Origin: Osmia lignaria lignaria
Taxonomy: Eukaryota; Arthropoda; Insecta; Hymenoptera; Megachilidae
Length of the DNA: 64,000 nucleotides
Assembly (NCBI RefSeq): GCF_051020975.1
Contig: NW_027478162.1
Location: forward strand, 2,230,501-2,294,500
Direction of reading: 5' to 3'
How positions within the stretch are numbered: position 1 is the first letter of the stretch; every line of letters begins with the position of its first letter. Below, in pieces: positions 61,463-64,000 of the stretch. The notes beneath the pieces were generated by a model. It was not told where the DNA came from and did no database searches. It worked only from the letters and a program-made list of their open reading frames with translations. The position numbers and the translations under genes were made by a program.

Positions 61463-63782
61463 AAACTTAATTCTCTACAAAAAAGGTCTCTTAACATTTT
61501 GCCATAGCTCGCTTCGTTTCCGAGATATTTGCAGATTTATCTCAAGGGAAGGGGCCTGACGGACATATTTCGAGATATTTCTTCTTCTTGTTGTTCTTCT
61601 TCTGCACAGCTAAGCTGGAAGTGGCATTTGCGGCTCGCACTAGTGCAGAGTTATCTCAAAGAAAGGGGCCACGGTGTTTCTGTATCCCTATTATGTTGGT
61701 GCGGCTTCGGAACTTTTAAATATCTCGATATATCTCGAAAACTACGCTTCGGATCAAAAAATATCATAGAACATAAATTGTAGGAAACATAATTCTCTAC
61801 AAAAAACGTCTCTTAACATTTTGCCATAGCTCGCTTCGTTTCCGAGATATTTGCAGATTCAGCTCAAAGGAAATGGCCTGACGGACATATTTCGAGATAT
61901 TTCTTCTTCTTGTTGTTCTTCCTCTGCACAGCTAAGCTGGAAGTGGCATTTGCAGCTCGCAATAGTGCAGAGTTATCTCAAAGAAAGGGGCCACGGTGTT
62001 TCTGTATCTCTATTATGTTGGTGCGGCTTCGGAACTTTTAAATATCTTGATATATCTCGAGAACTACGCATCTGATCAAAAAATATCATAGAACATAAAA
62101 AGTAGGAAACATAATTCTCTACAAAAAAGGTCTCTTAACATTTTGCCATAGCTCGCTTCGTTTCCGAGATATTTGCAGATTTATCTCAAGGGAAGGGGCC
62201 TGACGGACATATTTCGAGATATTTCTTGTTCTTGTTGTTCTTCTTCTGCACAGCTAAGCTGGAAGTGGCATTTGCAGCTCGCAATAGTGCAGAGTTATCT
62301 CAAAGAAAGGGGCCACGGTGTTTCAGTATCTCTATTATGTTGGTGCGGCTTCGGAACTTTTAAATATCTTGATATATTTCGAGAACTACGCATCTGATCA
62401 AAAAATATCATAGAACATAAAAAGTAGGAAACTTAATTCTCTACAAAAAAGGTCTCTTAACATTTTGCCATAGCTCGCTTCGTTTCCGAGATATTTGCAG
62501 ATTTATCTCAAGGGAAGGGGCCTGACGGACATATTTCGAGATATTTCTTCTTCTTGTTGTTCTTCTTCTGCACAGCTAAGCTGGAAGTGGCATTTGCGGC
62601 TCGCACTAGTGCAGAGTTATCTCAAAGAAAGGGGCCACGGTGTTTCTGTATCTCTATTATGTTGGTGCGGCTTCGGAACTTTTAAATATCTCGATATATC
62701 TCGAAAACTACGCGTCTGATCAAAAAATATCGTAGAACATAAATTGTAGGAAACTTAATTCTCTACAAAAAAGGTCTCTTAACATTTTGCCATAGCTCGC
62801 TTCGTTTCCGAGATATTTGCAGATTTATCTCAAGGGAAGGGGCCTGACGGACATATTTCGAGATATTTCTTCTTCTTGTTGTTCTTCTTCTGCACAGCTA
62901 AGCTGGAAGTGGCATTTGCGGCTCGCACTAGTGCAGAGTTATCTCAAAGAAAGGGGCCACGGTGTTTCTGTATCTCTATTATGTTGGTGCGGCTTCGGAA
63001 CTTTTAAATATCTTGATATATCTCGAAAACTACGCTTCTGATCAAAAAATATCATAGAACATAAATTGTAGGAAACATAATTCTCTATAAAAAACGTCTC
63101 TTAACATTTTGCCATAGCTCGCTTCGTTTCCGAGATATTTGCAGATATATCTCAAGGGAAGGGGCCTGACGGACATATTTCGAGATATTTCTTCTTCTTG
63201 TTGTTCTTCTTCTGCACAGCTAAACTGGAAGTGGCATTTCCAGCTCGCAATCGTGCAGAGTTATCTCAAAGAAAGGGGCCACGGTGTTTCTGTATCTCTA
63301 TTATGTTGGTGCGGCTTCGGAACTTTTAAATATCTCGATATATCTCGAAAACTACGCTTCTGATCAAAAAATATCATAGAAGATAAAAAGTAGGAAACTT
63401 AATTCTCTACAAAAAAGGTCTCTTAACATTTTGCCATAGCTCGCTTCGTTTCCGAGATATTTGCAGATTTATCTCAAGGGAAGGGGCCTGACGGACATAT
63501 TTCGAGATATTTCTTCTTCTTGTTGTTCTTCTTCTGCACAGCTAAGCTGGAAGTGGCATTTGCGGCTCGCACTAGTGCAGAGTTATCTCAAAGAAAGGGG
63601 CCACGGTGTTTCTGTATCCCTATTATGTTGGTGCGGCTTCGGAACTTTTAAATATCTCGATATATCTCGAAAACTACGCTTCTGATCAAAAAATATCATA
63701 GAACATAAATTGTAGGAAACATAATTCTCTATAAACAACGTCTCTTAACATTTTGCCATAGCTCGCTTCGTTTCCGAGATAT
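61463..63782 (+). repeat. Terminal satellite monomers of the window
   Basis: Monomers start at 61529, 61851 (GATTCAGCTC subfamily with GGAAATGGCC), 62173, 62495, 62817, 63139 and 63461. 63139 shares GCAATCGTGC with 58309 and 60241. 62817 mixes the two 3' haplotypes (CTTGATAT with CTCGAAAAC). Confidence 0.85.
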
Positions 63783-64000
63783 TTGCAGATTCAGCTCAAA
63801 GGAACTGGCCTGACGGACATATTTCGAGATATTTCTTCTTCTTGTTGTTCTTCCTCTGCACAGCTAAGCTGGAAGTGGCATTTGCAGCTCGCAATAGTGC
63901 AGAGTTATCTCAAAGAAAGGGGCCACGGTGTTTCTGTATCCCTATTATGTTGGTGCGGCTTCGGAACTTTTAAATATCTCGATATATCTCGAAAGCTACG
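63783..64000 (+). repeat. Right partial satellite monomer (GATTCAGCTC subfamily)
   Basis: The first 218 bases of a monomer cut by the window end. It has the GATTCAGCTC start but GTATCCCTAT and a CTCGAA-type 3' part (CTCGAAAGCTACG), a combination that suggests recombination between subfamilies. Confidence 0.9.

Larger units (their letters stand above)
1..64000 (+). repeat. Satellite DNA array, 322-bp monomer, 198 complete copies
   Basis: The landmark TTGCAG (ATGCAG in some copies) recurs every 322 bases from 58 to 63783. There are 198 complete monomers, all on the same strand. By landmark spacing, 181 are exactly 322 bp. The exceptions are 318 bp (monomers starting 9716, 12609), 319 bp (21617, 25156, 29339, 32234, 46397), 321 bp (4244, 7463, 10356, 14537, 16146, 16789, 21296, 32553, 40924) and 323 bp (48970). 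No unique sequence, mobile element or inversion interrupts the array, and both window edges fall inside it. Long homogeneous arrays like this are known from centromeric and pericentromeric heterochromatin of eukaryotes. The chromosomal position and species cannot be read from the sequence. Confidence 0.98.

Noticed and set aside
1..64000. CRISPR array
   Set aside because: The repeat unit has no separate constant repeats and unique spacers. The whole 322-bp unit is repeated and vary only by scattered substitutions.
1..64000. Ribosomal DNA, histone cluster or retroelement tandem
   Set aside because: No conserved rRNA sequence, no long frame and no terminal-repeat or primer-binding features are present.

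Overview
The whole 64,000-base window is one uninterrupted head-to-tail satellite DNA array. The monomer is 322 bp and AT-rich (about 40% GC by eye), and every copy has the same orientation. Counting from the TTGCAG (or ATGCAG) landmark at position 58, there are 198 complete monomers (58-63782), a 57-base partial monomer on the left and a 218-base partial monomer on the right. The arithmetic closes exactly: 198 x 322 minus a net 31 bases of indels gives 63,725. Both window ends lie inside the array, so the true array is longer than the window. I found no protein-coding gene, RNA gene, transposon, CRISPR array, inversion or unique spacer.

This layout points to a eukaryotic nuclear genome, namely centromeric, pericentromeric or other constitutive heterochromatin. 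The monomer length is close to two nucleosomes. The repeated ATCTCGA/TCGAGAT words look like insect or other arthropod satellites to me, but that is an impression, not an identification.

Within the monomer (first copy, 58-379) I see: a degenerate internal duplication of about 31-33 bp (59-91 and 173-203); several direct and inverted copies of CGAGATATTT; a TTC/TTG triplet tract (108-131) where recurrent 3-bp deletions fall; and an A-tract-rich 3' segment. The 3' segment exists as two linked haplotypes, one with CTCGAA and one with CTCGAG.

Across the window, shared rare variants reveal a patchwork of recent multi-monomer duplications. From left to right: a 6-mer (1024-5715, 1,932 bp); a 9-mer (about 7591-13400, 2,893 bp); a 5-mer with hybrid monomers (14537-18397, 1,609 bp); a 2-mer (21936-23223); a 13-mer with a nested 3-mer (about 23930-31570, 4,183 bp); a copy of part of the 9-mer 22 kb away (about 32300-32890); 2-mer and 3-mer blocks (37060-40601); a larger broken duplication (41567-44100 against 46716-48600); a 7-mer (about 51383-56476, 2,254 bp); and a 6-mer with an 8-mer echo (about 56930-61462). 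Unequal crossing-over and gene conversion are the established explanation for such patterns.

A 74-codon frame that mostly starts with TTG is open in about 181 of 198 monomers. I read it as a by-product of sequence homogeneity, not a gene.
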